DNA of 64,000 bases from Solenopsis invicta (lineage: Eukaryota; Arthropoda; Insecta; Hymenoptera; Formicidae): positions 9,000,279-9,064,278 of the forward strand of contig NC_052679.1 of assembly GCF_016802725.1 (NCBI RefSeq), in the 5' to 3' direction. The notes beneath the pieces were generated by a model. That model did not search any database and was not told the origin of the DNA. It was given only the letters and a program-made list of their open reading frames with translations. Below are positions 46,436-58,075 of the stretch, piece by piece. A program made the translations under genes and the position numbers. Position 1 is the stretch's first letter. The number at the start of each line of letters is the position of its first letter.

Positions 46436-47435
46436 CCCTAGTAGCACAAAATATTGGTCCAATATTGGGAAATAATGTAAACCCAATATTCTATATTGGG
46501 TGTGAATTGATTTTCAATATTGGTCCAATATTGCAAAGTATGATATCGACCCTTATTTAACCAATATTGGAATTGCAATATTGGTTCAATATTGACAAAA
46601 AATATAAATACAGTATTATATATTGGTTGTGCATTGGATTTTCAACATTGGTCCAATATTAAAAGGTTGACACTTTGTCTTATTTAACCAACATTGGAGT
46701 TGCAATATTAGTCGAATTTTTTTTCGGAACCAAGCGGTCACCCATCCAAGTTGCTGTGAACGTTGCTTGATCTGTGTGATCGCTGCGAACTGATCCCTCG
46801 TGATGACCTGTGAACACTTAGTGTTGATACGTGTATATAACTGGTAGATCAGGTCAATATATGTTATCGAAAAAATGGAATATGTATAATTAAAGCACAT
46901 TATTTATATAAACAAATATAAAATTATAGGTTTTTTTACTAATTTTACAAATGCGGAATAGTATCTAAAATAACTTTTCTGTTATTTGTTTGAGTAAGAA
47001 TGCAATTAGAAAATGTATGTCAATATAATACAATAATTAAATTAAATATAAAAAAATTTTTATAAAAAAATATTTTTAAACAATTGAAAAAAATTGTTTG
47101 CTTATTTGGATGTAGATCGAAGTTTCTTCATTTATGGATCTGTTTCGTCTATCGATAATATTTACAATACAATTATTGACTCGTAACATTGGCAGCACAT
47201 TACCGTTTCTTTAAGAAACAATATTCGCTTTTGATTGGCAAATCTTGGGCAATGCACTTCCAATGTAGGTGCAATATTGTATATTAATTGGCGAGTAATA
47301 TTACAAGTACATGTGCAATTAATTCTATGAGCAATATTGACTCTTTATTGGAAAACATTGGTCAATGTATTCCCAACATAACCAATGTTTCGCCAATGTT
47401 AACCAATGTAAAGCCAATGTACGGTGCTACTAAGG
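46436..47435. mobile_element. 1000-bp TIR element (CCCTAGTAGCAC) rich in CCAATATTGG palindromes
   Basis: The left end CCCTAGTAGCAC pairs with the right end GTGCTACTAAGG (one difference). AA lies on both sides. The empty site CACTCAAGTTTAAG in the 29.9-kb family A copy shows a 2-bp AA duplication. The left 270 bp carries many CCAATATTGG-type palindromes; the right 200 bp has CCAATGT repeats. A 5S rRNA-like segment lies antisense inside. No transposase ORF. Superfamily not assigned. Confidence 0.9.
46726..46795 (-). pseudogene. 5S rRNA-like fragment inside the 1-kb TIR element
   Basis: Read on the minus strand: AGTTCGCAGCGATCACACAG, ATCAAGCAACGTTC, then AACTTGGATGGGTGACCGCT and TGGTTCC. This aligns with the middle and 3' part of 5S rRNA (GTTCTCGTCCGATCAC, AAGCAACGT, ACTTGGATGGGTGACCGC). 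It is followed on that strand by an A run of eight, not a T-run terminator. Diverged and incomplete, so not a functional gene. Confidence 0.7.
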
Positions 47436-47676
47436 AAGTTTAAGAATAATGAGAAAGTGTATGTAATTAAAGGTTAAAAGTATATCTTGAAAAAGTTTAG
47501 AAGTGCTCAAAAGTAAAAATGCCTTATAACAATTGTTAGCTATTGTGTATTGGCATATTAGTGTTATTAAAAAGCGGCGGGATACTAAACGAATAATTCT
47601 ATAAGCAATAATTGTTGGAATTTGTTACCTAATAACGGAGATAATTGGGGTAGCCATAATACCCTTTTCTCTTTTA

Positions 47677-49950
47677 GGAATAAAGGATGGATGAATATGT
47701 ATGAATAAGTCAGGGGAAAATTGCTAAAAGTGTATTAATTGCTTAAATCATGTCTCCTCAATATTTTACACTGATTGTGAAGGGAAATTGATATGATAAC
47801 CATAACTTAACTATATATAACACAGTGGTACAAAAAAGAACCCGGAACGAAACTAGCCGTTTTCTGTTGCTGTTTTTTGGCTGCTGGATACGAATTTGCT
47901 GTCCAAGTTGCTCCATCACGTCATAATTTTAAGAAATTTGCAATTGAAGTTGCATAAAGAGTTACTTTTACGTATTTTGTCATATTGTAACTACGAAATG
48001 TGACGTGTTGGAGAACTGCAATCAAAATTAAGTATGTAGTTAGGACTTTCAACCTTCAAAAAGAATTTTTGGTATCGCCTATAGTTAATAAAATATTCAT
48101 GATTAAAGGTAATGAATTGTGACAATTGCGAATTTGATCATTGACAATTTACCAACTGGCTTTCAATTAAATTTATTTCAACGTGATTTAATTTTTATTT
48201 TTTATTTTGAATTTGTCAATTTAGATATCGGATTCGCATTCAACGTGAAAGACTTCTATACATAAATTTTTGCAATAATTTGGAGATTGTTTAGTTTTTA
48301 CATTTGCCATATTGAATCCGTTATTTTGACATTAGATTTGCATTCAACAATCTAAAAACCTTAAGTTGTTGAAGTTGTCTGAGTATCGAAAGTATTAAAT
48401 TGTTTGTCAATTTACTAAAATTACTTATTGCGACATCATGCAATAACTGTATTTTGATGAAAGTATATGCATTTCTCGCATAATGCGTGCGATGCATTGC
48501 TTATCCTTGTTCAACTAATGTTAAACAAGGATGCATTATGTATCATGCATAAAACGAAACGCATCTTAAATCTGACGAAAATGCGGCACGTAGTTCGCAT
48601 AAGCCGAAGAGTGTAAAAATTATTATTCAATACTAAGATTTGCTGTGACCGATAGGCCGACTTATATTTATGCTTGACATTTTTATCGATACGAATTTTA
48701 AACTTATTGTTTTTTTTATTTTTAGCTTTTGTTTAAAAAATATTACCTGAGAACGAAGTGCTGTGCTAGTATCGTAGATTTTCCTCTAATAAAATATTGG
48801 TTAATGATTTCTTATTTTGTCATTTATTTTAATTTATAAATTTGATACTTTGAAAGACGATACGATTTAGGAGATACAGGATTTAGGCAACCGGTTGTCT
48901 TTATAGCATGCTACAAAAAAGCTTGTAAATGAATAATTAATTCTGAATAATGAATAATTAATTTGTTATTGATGAAATGTTGAAAACATCGCAATAATAA
49001 ATACTTACACCTGAATCATCAAGCACACAATTTTCAATAATTTTCACAATGTTTATTTGTATACAAATCAGTATATCAAATAGGAAATATATTAAAAACG
49101 ACTTATAAGTGGTACGCATTCAACAACTCTTCCCTAAACAATGTAAATCAAGTCCTTTCTTGGTTTGCAAGCTGAAATAAATTCTATATTCTAATATTTA
49201 CATTCATAGCCAATCAACGAACAAGCTATTGCGTCCATGCCTCTGTAAAAATTAGAACAAAAAACATTTAAGTGCCAAACATTGCGAAAATATCAGGAAA
49301 ACATGAGAAACAAATAATTATGTAAAAATATTTATGAAGGACATTCGAGCGTCTAAAACGTTTTCTCTAAAACGTTAAAAATCATAATTAAAAACAAGTT
49401 TAAAGACGAGACGTAATATTGGTAAAAACATACAAGAATGTGTATTTCTCTTTCTTTACTTTTCTAGATTTAATTGCCAGTATTTAATCGCGTGCTGTAA
49501 TTGCATAATTGATCGACAAGGAACGATTATCGGCAGGAAACGATACCTTTCTTGTTCATTAAATAATAAACTCTCTATCGATTTTGCCTGCCGGCATTTG
49601 GGAGGAAAGGTCATTGCTGGTGTGACTGGGGAGGCTGCGGTTCAGGTTCAAGGTCGGTTGGAGTAGGAAGCGAGAAGCGCACGTCTCTCGAGCGGGAAAA
49701 TAAAAAGCGGACATGGTTGATGATAGAAAAGCTAATGTTCTAACTCGTATCTAATTGCCTCTCACGCAACGCAACCGCGGTGTGTAGGTAATAATGCCAA
49801 TGTCGATGAAACATTGGCATCGACGATCTATATCACGGACTCAGTAATTCCGATGGTCAGCGATGCATAGTAATCTCTTGTGTGGATAAGCGACTTTTTT
49901 TCTTTGTCACTCGAAATGCAAGAGAATAAATACAAGATAATTGCAAGTAT
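47677..49950. other. Unassigned interval
   Basis: Mostly AT-rich with no gene recognised. 48855-48905 (GATTTAGGAGATACAGG, GGCAACCGGTTGTCT) resembles a fragment of family B. 48498-48545 has a hairpin with TTATCCTTGTT arms. 49590-49900 is GC-richer and unique with no supported ORF. Confidence 0.4.
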
Positions 49951-49951
49951 A

Positions 49952-50824
49952 GGGTAAAGTTGCCGATATCGCACCGGATCTTAAATTGCACCACTTTGCG
50001 TATAAATTTAACCACAATACTTATACACTCTTTATGGGATTATTTGAGAACTGCATATACATTATCATCATCCCTTATTAAATTTAACATGTTAAGAACA
50101 GTAGAAATTTTGTCATTCATATTTATAGAAAAATAATAACTTTGCTGCTATTTTTGACACATTTTGCAGCTTGATTGTAAAAGAGTAAAATAAATAATCT
50201 AACTTTTGATAATTTGTAATGATAACAATATTATTATAATTAAATTACAAAGTTCAAATAACTTTGTGCTTTTATTTGTAAATTAATTAAATAAAGTTTT
50301 ACAAAATGCTTTAGTTTCTTAAATCGCACTATTGCTTTGATCGTCGTTATATGTATATAAAATCAAATATAATAATCATACAGAGCATACATTGTAACAA
50401 TATTGCCATAATGTAACAATGTTATTACAATATTATTAAATAAAAAGTTATCGAAATGATAACATCGATGGAAATTATATTTAGTTTACGATATTTATTT
50501 CCAATTTTAATTAAGTTATGCTTATTTACCGCATTTTTGCCCGAGAAGAAAGAATCTAGCAGAAAAAGTGTTGCTTTACCCCAGGAAAAGTAATATTAAC
50601 CTATGATGCGATTTAAGAAACCGGTTGCCTAAATTGCACTATGTAAAAGCTTCTTAAAAATCGTTATTTCAAAATTTATGACAATACTTAAAATTCTGGA
50701 AAAAGTAAATATGAAAGAAGAAATGTTGTACTTTATTTTGATGTAAAAAATTAAAAATATCCTTCATAATTGCTTAGTTTTAAGCTTTTACGACAAACGT
50801 GATGCGATTTCGGCAACTTTATCC
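49952..50824 (+). mobile_element. Family B MITE, uninterrupted copy
   Basis: Left TIR GGGTAAAGTTGCCGATATCG after TA; right end CGGCAACTTTATCC before TA. 873 bp. Same orientation as the 28.9-kb copy. Retains the GGATCTTAAATTGCACCAC segment near the left end that the 28.9-kb copy lacks. No ORF. Confidence 0.9.
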
Positions 50825-51901
50825 TATTATGTAATAAAAAATTATACCTTACGCTTAGACATGTTAATAGAAAAAAAACCAGATTTTTTATCCCGCAAAT
50901 AAGTTTTTTTTAATTAAAAAAAACTACATTGTTTTTTTTTGTTTTTTCAGATATGTAAAGGAAAGACAGAGAGGTGTGAGATAGAGAGGTGTAAGATAAA
51001 AATACCATGTTATCTTGTTGAATTCTAAGAGAAACAGTTAAAATTATTTTATTAGTCTATTGTAGGATGGTTACTGATCATTAGCGTTTACTTTGTTTTT
51101 ATAAAAGCTGAATGTCAGTTTTGTAGAAGAGATTTTTACAGATATATACTCCTTATATAATTTTGAAAAGCATGTTAGATATTATTTTTTTAACTTTAAT
51201 CTAGCTTAAAGGCTTTGAAAGCGGCTTTCAAATAGTATAATTGAATTTAATGACGTAATGTGAGTATGAATTCGACATACTTGTATAAAATTATATTATG
51301 TACAGAAGAGGATCGTGAGCCATTTGCATTTACTAACGTTATGACTGCTTTTACGATTTTACAACCTTATAACCTATGGATCTTGCATGATGCTTACTAG
51401 CAGCAAAGAAATTATTTTAAAAATATATTATTACTTAAAAAAAAATCTTTAAATAATTTCTTTTTAAGCATGCCTTTTATGACATTGGTTGTTATGCCAC
51501 CTCCCCTGCTACCCTCTCACCAACGCATTTCTTTTTTCTTCTTTAATAAATTATAAGTTACGAAACAATGCTCCTTGAAGGCTAATAAAACTGAAGGCAC
51601 AGTTATAAAGGCGCAGCACTAGTTAAAACTATTTTCTTTTATTAGATAAACAATCATGAACGTTTTAATAAATCTCTTTGGAGTCGTTCTCAGGTATTAC
51701 AGAATTTTATAAAATTACTTCGTCCTTATCAATCGAATTAAGGTTGAGGCTAACGTTTTGCCAGATCCGAAGAGGCAGCTTTCGATTTAAAGATATTATT
51801 GGAGATGAAAAATTCTCTCCAGAAAGACTAATGAAATATAATGAAGCTTTGCATACAAATGTATAATGTTTCAAACTTCCGCAAGATATAATTATAAGAT
51901 T
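50825..51901. other. Unassigned interval
   Basis: Small tandem AGAGAGGTGTRAGATA near 50965-50998. The plus ORF at 51678-51866 (62 aa) has no recognisable domain. Otherwise nothing. Confidence 0.35.
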
Positions 51902-52078
51902 ATAAATTACGTTTGTTTTATATACCCGATGAACTTTTATCTGTGCAGTGATTGGTAGAACTTTATGACTAACAAACGCGCTCTGTAGCATTCTGAACTA
52001 TGGTTCATGAGAATTATGTCGCGTTAATACTTACTGATTGTGAATTATTTAAAAAAAAAAAAACAAAATGGTATTCCA
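51902..52078 (+). repeat. Dispersed repeat R, copy 2
   Basis: Shares the ordered blocks of the 3.4-kb copy: AAATTACGTTTGTT, TATACCCGATGAAC, GTGATTGGTAGAAC, ATGTCGCGTTAATACTTACTG and AACAAAATGGTATTCC. Longer than copy 1 by about 30 bp. Confidence 0.75.
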
Positions 52079-52923
52079 ACACTAACAGACAAAAAACACT
52101 TTTTTCTTTGTTAATAAACAAATTTGCAATTAATCAATCATCTGTAAATCAATCTGTAAAGATACTTTACAATTTATTTGTGACTTGTGTCATTATGCCG
52201 TACTAATCAGAAAAATATTAAATTTGTATTCTTTCAACGGAAAAAACATGTTCTTTCTTATGTTCTTTTTAATATCAAAAAATTGTTTTATATTTTTACT
52301 TATACTAGTCTCAAATAATATTACTTGAAAAGAACGGTTTTAGTGAAGTATATCATAATTGGGTCAGCCACAGTTCTAAAAATGATCGGACACGCTCGAA
52401 AATGATATAAAAGTTTTGACATTTTATCGATTAGCTTGAATCCAAGATAATTGTTTAAAAGATGAAACGTAATTATTTTCGAATTTATGTCTATCAAAAT
52501 TTTTAAATGCTTCAATAAAATTGTTGTTTCCGTACACTGAGAGAAAAGTATTTATCGATATAAACTTGGCGTCTAACTTAATAGAAAATAAAAATGATAT
52601 ATTAATAGTAAAAAAAATTTTTTTTTGCTCATCTCACTGGCCTTATTCATTAATTTGTTAAAAATAGTATAGTTTGTTTGTACTTGTTTGTACCACTTAT
52701 TATCGTTTGTATCTCAAGGGATAAAATGGGATGGGGAGGGGGGGGGGGTTGAAAAATGACCAACTTTCAACTACAAGATTTTTAAATTTTGTTTATGTCA
52801 TTCAAAAGAGAATTTTATGTTTTTGTTCTCATTTGTATCTCAAACTCAGGTAACACGTTGGTATTATAACATCAAAATGTTGACAAAGACGTTATTTTGA
52901 CATTATAATTGACAAATAACCTG
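52079..52923. other. AT-rich interval with a G-run
   Basis: TACACTGAGAGAAAAG near 52533 resembles the terminus of the TA-target MITEs, with no partner found. A G-rich run (GGGATGGGGAGGGGGG and more) lies at about 52728-52748. No gene recognised. Confidence 0.4.
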
Positions 52924-53265
52924 CCCAGTAAACAAAAATAAATTCAAATAAATTGAATATTGCAATTTAGTTTAATTTATTCTAATTTGCGTGTTAGTAT
53001 TCGAGTATGTTTGGATTCGAATGAACTCAAATTGATTGAAATACAAAATAAAATTTATTATTGTGAATTCGGATGGATTCATGATGGACATATTATATTA
53101 CTTTTGGATTCAAATGAATTGAAATACAAAATGAGCTATTCATCATGTCGAATTCATATTATTTTTTGGATTTAAATAAATTCGAAAAATCTGAAGCGTA
53201 AATTGGAAAATATCAAAATGAATTTATTTCTATCCATTTCTATCAATTTATTTTTATTTGCTGGG
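52924..53265. mobile_element. MITE family C, copy 2
   Basis: CCCAGTAAACAAAAATAAAT at the left and TTTATTTTTATTTGCTGGG at the right are inverted. The interior shares GGATTCAAATGAATTGAAAT and AATTCG words with copy 1 at 4.5 kb. No ORF; the plus ORF at 52960-53175 is a shadow. Confidence 0.8.
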
Positions 53266-53547
53266 TGGCTCGTGAATGTAACTTTCAACCCTTGAAGGGC
53301 CACATTTAGCGCGTATGCTTGATTATGATTCTTGCATTCAAATCGTGCGATATAAGGATTATCCTGTCTTTGCCATCCTATCTTCTTCGTTTTTCCCTAC
53401 TATTTTTGTTTTCTATAAAGTTGAGTGCCAAGTTCGCATCAATATATTTGCGATTATAATTGCGTAGTAAAATATATGGTTAGAATTTCTATTTTTATTG
53501 TAATTACTGCTATAATGTTAGCAACAATAACTTTTATAATTATTTAT

Positions 53548-53840
53548 AGTTGTACCAATTATAAAAAAAATTTTACTATAAATTATTATGATTTTAAAAT
53601 ATCGATATAATAAAATATCAAGATATGGATGGCATAAGTAAAATAAATATTTTTATATAGTAAATACAATCATAATTATAGTAAATATAACTTTTAAACA
53701 TTCGACTTACTATTTACGTAGTAATACTAACCAAATCTATAATTTGAATGATTATAACTATAAATACTCGTATATAGTTGGCATTATAAATGACTATGAA
53801 TTATAATTAAATGGCAATTGCAATCATTTTTCTCTTTAAA
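53548..53840. repeat. Dispersed AT-rich repeat D, uninterrupted copy
   Basis: Homologous block by block to 43437-44316 without the foldback. Contains CTATAAATACTCGTATATAG at the position where the 43.7-kb foldback sits. Ends are not sharp. Confidence 0.65.
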
Positions 53841-54637
53841 TGCTATGTTAGTCATCGTATCTCTTTCTTCTCTTTCTCGCGCGCTTCTACTAACAATGAT
53901 CGATTGTACCTTTATGACCTAGGCCTAGACGAGGTCAACTCGGTCCGGCAATTCTCACCCTTGCATCGCTACCCAAATACCTACTATTCAGCTAAGCTTT
54001 CCCACCTACAGAAATCTCTCCTCCCCTTAACGCGTATTTTTTTTTCTTTTTTTTTGCTCCCCTTTTTTTTGCTCTGTTCTACTCGAGCTCTCGTATCCCA
54101 GATTTCACGGTCGATTGACACTTGTTGCGCTCGCTAGCCTTTGTCAATCATCCGTGCGCGATTCTTGTAATGCATTCGATTCCAAATGTACTGAGAGACA
54201 GTCATACTTTTTGTCTTTAAGAAGGATCATATTGCAACGAAGGATAATTCTTTTTTCTATCCCGGAAAATCAATAACCGATTACAGAGAATTGACTAGAT
54301 GCAGCCAGCATATCAGCATTGATTTGTTCATTACAATTATCTAATCGATTCTCATTCTGTCGGTTAAATTGTAAATTAATAAAAATGTAAATAGCATTAG
54401 CAGAACATTGGAAAGGTTGTAAATTTATCGTTCTCTAGGGAATCTTTACATAAGGCATTCGTAGAAACCCTGGCAGTCTTTTTATATATTAAAGAATTAA
54501 CTCGAATTTTTAGAAGCAGTACACTCAAAGATATGTTAGGAAATTAGTTTACGCGACGGAAAATTGAAAATTCTGAAATCTCGATGAATCGAACGAGTGA
54601 GAAGGTAGTAGGGGACGGGAAAAAGAGAAGAATGAAA

Positions 54638-54640
<3 letters not shown>
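53841..54640. other. Unassigned interval
   Basis: 53860-54150 is GC-richer with a plus ORF (53811-54137) that has no recognisable domain. The remainder is mixed. Confidence 0.35.

Positions 54641-54672
<32 letters not shown>
54641..54672. repeat. (CT)n / GAGA tract
   Basis: A pure CT run of 16 units about 190 bp upstream of the candidate start codon at 54860. GAGA tracts are common in insect promoters, so it could have a regulatory role. Confidence 0.97.
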
Positions 54673-54675
<3 letters not shown>

Positions 54676-54699
54676 TGAGCGTATGGGGTTGATATCGAT

Positions 54700-54859
54700 C
54701 CATCCCTTCCACGCGTTTGCCGCGCGTTTCCCCACCAGCCTTCTCCTCCTTCTTTCTCTTCCCGGTTTGGCGGGCGCCACCCTCCGCCCTCAGTTCGGAT
54801 TCCTCTAGCTCTCAGTGTCGACCGGCCGGGTTGCCACTTGCCACTCGGCCCGGGATGCC
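54700..54859 (+). promoter_or_regulatory. Candidate promoter and 5' UTR, GC-rich
   Basis: A GC-rich, CpG-rich island preceding the candidate exon. Two initiator-like sites are visible: CCCTCAGTTCGG (about 54788-54799) and GCTCTCAGTGTCG (about 54808-54820), both with the TCAGT core of arthropod initiators. No TATA box is evident at the expected distance. Role inferred from motif and position. Confidence 0.4.
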
Positions 54860-54961
54860 ATGCCCGAGGCCACCGCCGGTTCCTCCGGGAAGTCGTTCCT
54901 GCAGCGGGCGCGCGGCAAAGTTCTCCGCTGGTTACGACGCTCCCTGCGGACGACACACCAG
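54860..54961 (+). CDS. Candidate first coding exon (34 codons), gene not identified
   Basis: ATG at 54860 is the first ATG in its frame and opens 34 codons that end at CACCAG followed by GTGAAC, a good splice donor, in phase 0. The peptide starts MPEATAGSSGKSF and continues with a strongly basic amphipathic stretch (RARGKVLRWLRRSLR), possibly a membrane-binding or targeting helix (inference). GC content is far above the window average, as in real coding exons. I cannot name the protein. Opposite-strand ORFs (54549-55001, 54805-55017) cover the same DNA and I judge them shadows. Later exons would lie to the right, perhaps past the window. Confidence 0.5.
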
Positions 54962-56803
54962 GTGAACACGCTGTCATCACGTCCATTAAAAAGCCGGTCA
55001 TCTCGATTTCGCTTCACGCTTGTGCGATTCGCGCGATCGAATAAAACTATCCTTCCGCTATTTCCGTCCAGTTGTTCTCGAAGTATTTCTCTTGCGCTTT
55101 TTGTGATCGTTGTTCCGTGAAGTATAATATAAATAATTTGAGAGAAAATTCTGTGATGTCAGCTATGTGGTTTGCTGCTAAAGGTCAGCGTAGACAACGA
55201 TATTTGTACGTTTCGTGAAGCGATTTAAATTTGTAAAATTCAAGTTTTGTAATAAAACACAAATAAAACACAAATAAACTCTTGAAATTGTCGAGACAAG
55301 GTAGGCAAGGGGTTGATGAGAGTGTTAGCGCGGTAAGCAGGACGCAGATAATTTTCAAATTAAATTTCCAATATGTTTATTTTAAATTCATATACATTTT
55401 GATTCTTTTTCGAACCTCAGCATATATACATTTATAATAAAAAAAATGTCTCTATGACGTCTTTCTTCGTCATGTCACATTGGAATAGGATATATAGATC
55501 CCGTGACAACAAAATATCGAACACCCTCGTCAAGGAGCATCAATACAATATTAATATACTATATGTGCAAAAGAGAAAACAATTAAGTTAAAATTGTTGA
55601 ACATCGCAAATAAATTTAATAACCTGCACAATTCTGCACAATGATTAACGGTAAAATGAAATTTTTCTCGTAGTTGAAAACTGAAATTTTTGAAACCCTA
55701 GAATCGATGTTTTAGTAGAGTTTGCTAAAATTGAGGATTTCAAAATGTTCTTCAAATACTTTGTGAAAAAAGAGACATTTTAAATTTCACATTTCTGTAA
55801 TGTTATTGCGAGTAAAATAACATTATTTTTAATGTATTACAACATAATGCCTTACAACGTAACCCTCAAGAGATGAAATCTCCAACATTATATTTTATTT
55901 TTATCCAGCAATCACTTATTATCTAAACATTATTATGGATTAAGTAAATGTTAAGAATTAAAAAATTGTACGCATGTGACGATATTTGCTGCAAAATTGT
56001 TCTTATATATTTTTACTTATCGTAAAGAAAGGTATTCTGTACCAACAAGAGACAGTGAAGAAAGAAAGTCTACTCGTAAAACTCTCCAACGTAATCTCGT
56101 CGAGATTAGAACACTGGCTGGCCGCGTAATGAAACAGTTATATTTTTTTTAGTTTAGCTTCGCCCCAAGTTCTCGGACGAACAATTCGTAGAGGAGATTT
56201 TGATGATTTACAATGTTCGTTTTGACGACCGTGCCAGGTGACGTGTGCCAGATTAATTTGATGTTGTTTCAAGATTTGCGACATAATGAAAAAATTTTCA
56301 ACGTTTTCAACTTTTTCTTAATACTAAAACGACCAACGGTATACTTTTTGCGGCGTTTCGAAGTTCAAATTCGTATCAACAGCACCGACTAATTTCCTTC
56401 GCGGTAAATGGATAAGTTCTACGATTTTATCGGAAAAGAACATTTATTTCCGTGCGTCACAAATTCCATTGTGACACAAAGCAGGATTTTGGACAATGTG
56501 TTATGAAGCATGGGATCGATTCTCAATGGCTCTCTTCAATTGTGAATAAGCGTTGTGTGCTTGACTCGAACAGATACGTTAGCAGTATTATTTTTAAGCC
56601 TGTACGAGAATACGAAATTCGATGGAAATGAACTTCAAAGCCGATTTCCATTTTAAAACGAGATTGATAATAAAGTTACGTTGATGCATAATAATTGATT
56701 GCATAGAATGTTTTTTTAGAAATAGAAGAAGTGTATGAATAAACTACTTTTTCGAACTTCGATGCGACAATCGCGCATTTGAAATTATTAAATTGCAATC
56801 TTT
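54962..56803. other. Unassigned interval, possibly intron
   Basis: If 54860-54961 is an exon, this would be its intron. 56030-56660 is GC-richer and unique with no supported ORF. No splice-supported exon recognised. Confidence 0.35.
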
Positions 56804-57134
56804 TTAAGGGTTAACGCCACCCCTGAGGCGTTGAAAAAAATCGATTTTTCTTTTTTTGCTTAAATCATTAATTTATACTTATAAAAATATGATGTTATTA
56901 GTTCTAGAACGAAATTTGAACTGTATTATAGTGTTTGAGCTGATTACATGAATCGTTTCTATGCATCTACCGAGCAGCTGTAGGCGATTAGGAGCTTCTC
57001 CATGCTCCGTAGGTATATGGGCCTATTTAGGCATCGAGAAACCTTTGACTAACATAATATAGGTGTTATTACTTGTACTAAAATAGTAAATAGTTTTGGA
57101 AGCGGCGGTTTTTGTGTTTATGCGACGCCATTAG

Positions 57135-57404
57135 TTTTTCTGTGTTTATGCAACAAACTTGGCTGTTTGCTATTATAATGATGGCTATAACGGTCTAATG
57201 AAAATTATGCAAGTCTTAAACCTCATGGTGGGCACTACTTGTCATTATTATTGCCAAAAATCGGATGCGCAGCGCGTCGCACTTGCCAAGCGCAGTCTCA
57301 CTCAAGAAGCAAAAGAGACTAGAATATCATTATTAGCAGCAAGAAAGGAATATAATGAGGCTGCTGAACTCGTGGAAGGGTAGCTTTATGGGGCAGGCTT
57401 CGTA
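57135..57404 (+). pseudogene. C-terminal remnant of a transposase
   Basis: An in-frame translation upstream of the first ATG gives ATNLAVCYYNDGYNGLMKIMQ, then a linker with CHYYCQKSDAQRVALAKRSL, and a lysine/arginine/glutamate-rich tail. A TAG at 57381-57383 is followed in frame by LYGAGFVD and a second stop, so the original end seems to lie past the first stop. The layout (NDG..., DAQRVALAK, basic tail, YGAGF end) resembles the C terminus of insect proteins annotated as Mutator-like transposases. That match is from memory and should be searched. The first stop makes it a pseudogene. Confidence 0.45.
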
Positions 57405-57964
57405 GATTAGAGATAAATTAAATATTTTTAACTTTATACACAAAAAATTAGTTACCAAAACTTTAAACGCGTGTTTTTCTCAAAACACCGTTTTTCAAAT
57501 TTGTGTGCAACGTTACTCTTACAATTTTCATCCTATTAACTTGAAATTTTAACACAATCTTTTTGTAACTATTCTACAGTGAAATACGTAGGCTTTTTGC
57601 GAAATGTTAAAAACTTTTTTTGCAATCAGTATTTTTTAAACAAATTTTTGGGTGAAAAACGCATTTTTTTCTATAAATAGCTGTCATTTTGACAAAAATT
57701 AATATTTTTAAAAATCCTTATGTACTTTATTAGTTTTAAATATGTAGATAATGTAGATTTTTGTCATTTAGTTCCAGCATAGACCATGTCGCAGAAAACT
57801 TGCACACAAAAATTTATCTTTAATAAACGATTTCATAAATGGGCCAATACGCCGCCATTTTGTGCATGAAAGAAAATTTTAAAATATTTTTTTACTCATC
57901 AACATATGTACAATAAAGCCCTATAAGTTTTTTTTATATAAGTTATCGGCCCTATATAAAGTTA

Positions 57965-58075
57965 GAGGCCCTAAAATGATACCTAAGTTTGGGAATTTAT
58001 TGTGGGTAAATGAATAATCAATAAATGAATAATTATTACAATAAATTCCCAAATTTAGGTATCATTTTAGGGCCT
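57965..58075. repeat. Long hairpin inside the 1.29-kb element
   Basis: AGGCCCTAAAATGATACCTA, then AGTTTGGGAATTTATTGT, pairs with 58038-58075 over 38 bp with one mismatch. The loop is about 35 nt. Confidence 0.9.

Larger units (their letters stand above)
45814..47674 (+). mobile_element. Family A MITE interrupted by a 1-kb TIR element
   Basis: Left TIR GAGGAGAAAAGGGTAATATG after TA; right end GGGTAGCCATAATACCC followed by TTTTCTC near TA. The host block CACTCAAGTTTAAG is split by the element at 46436-47435. Confidence 0.9.

Noticed and set aside
46616..46900. 94-aa minus ORF as a protein gene
   Set aside because: It is a translation through the 5S-like segment and flanking palindromes.
54549..55001. 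150-aa minus-strand ORF
   Set aside because: It includes a translation of the CT/GA tract and is antisense to the better-supported exon with splice donor.
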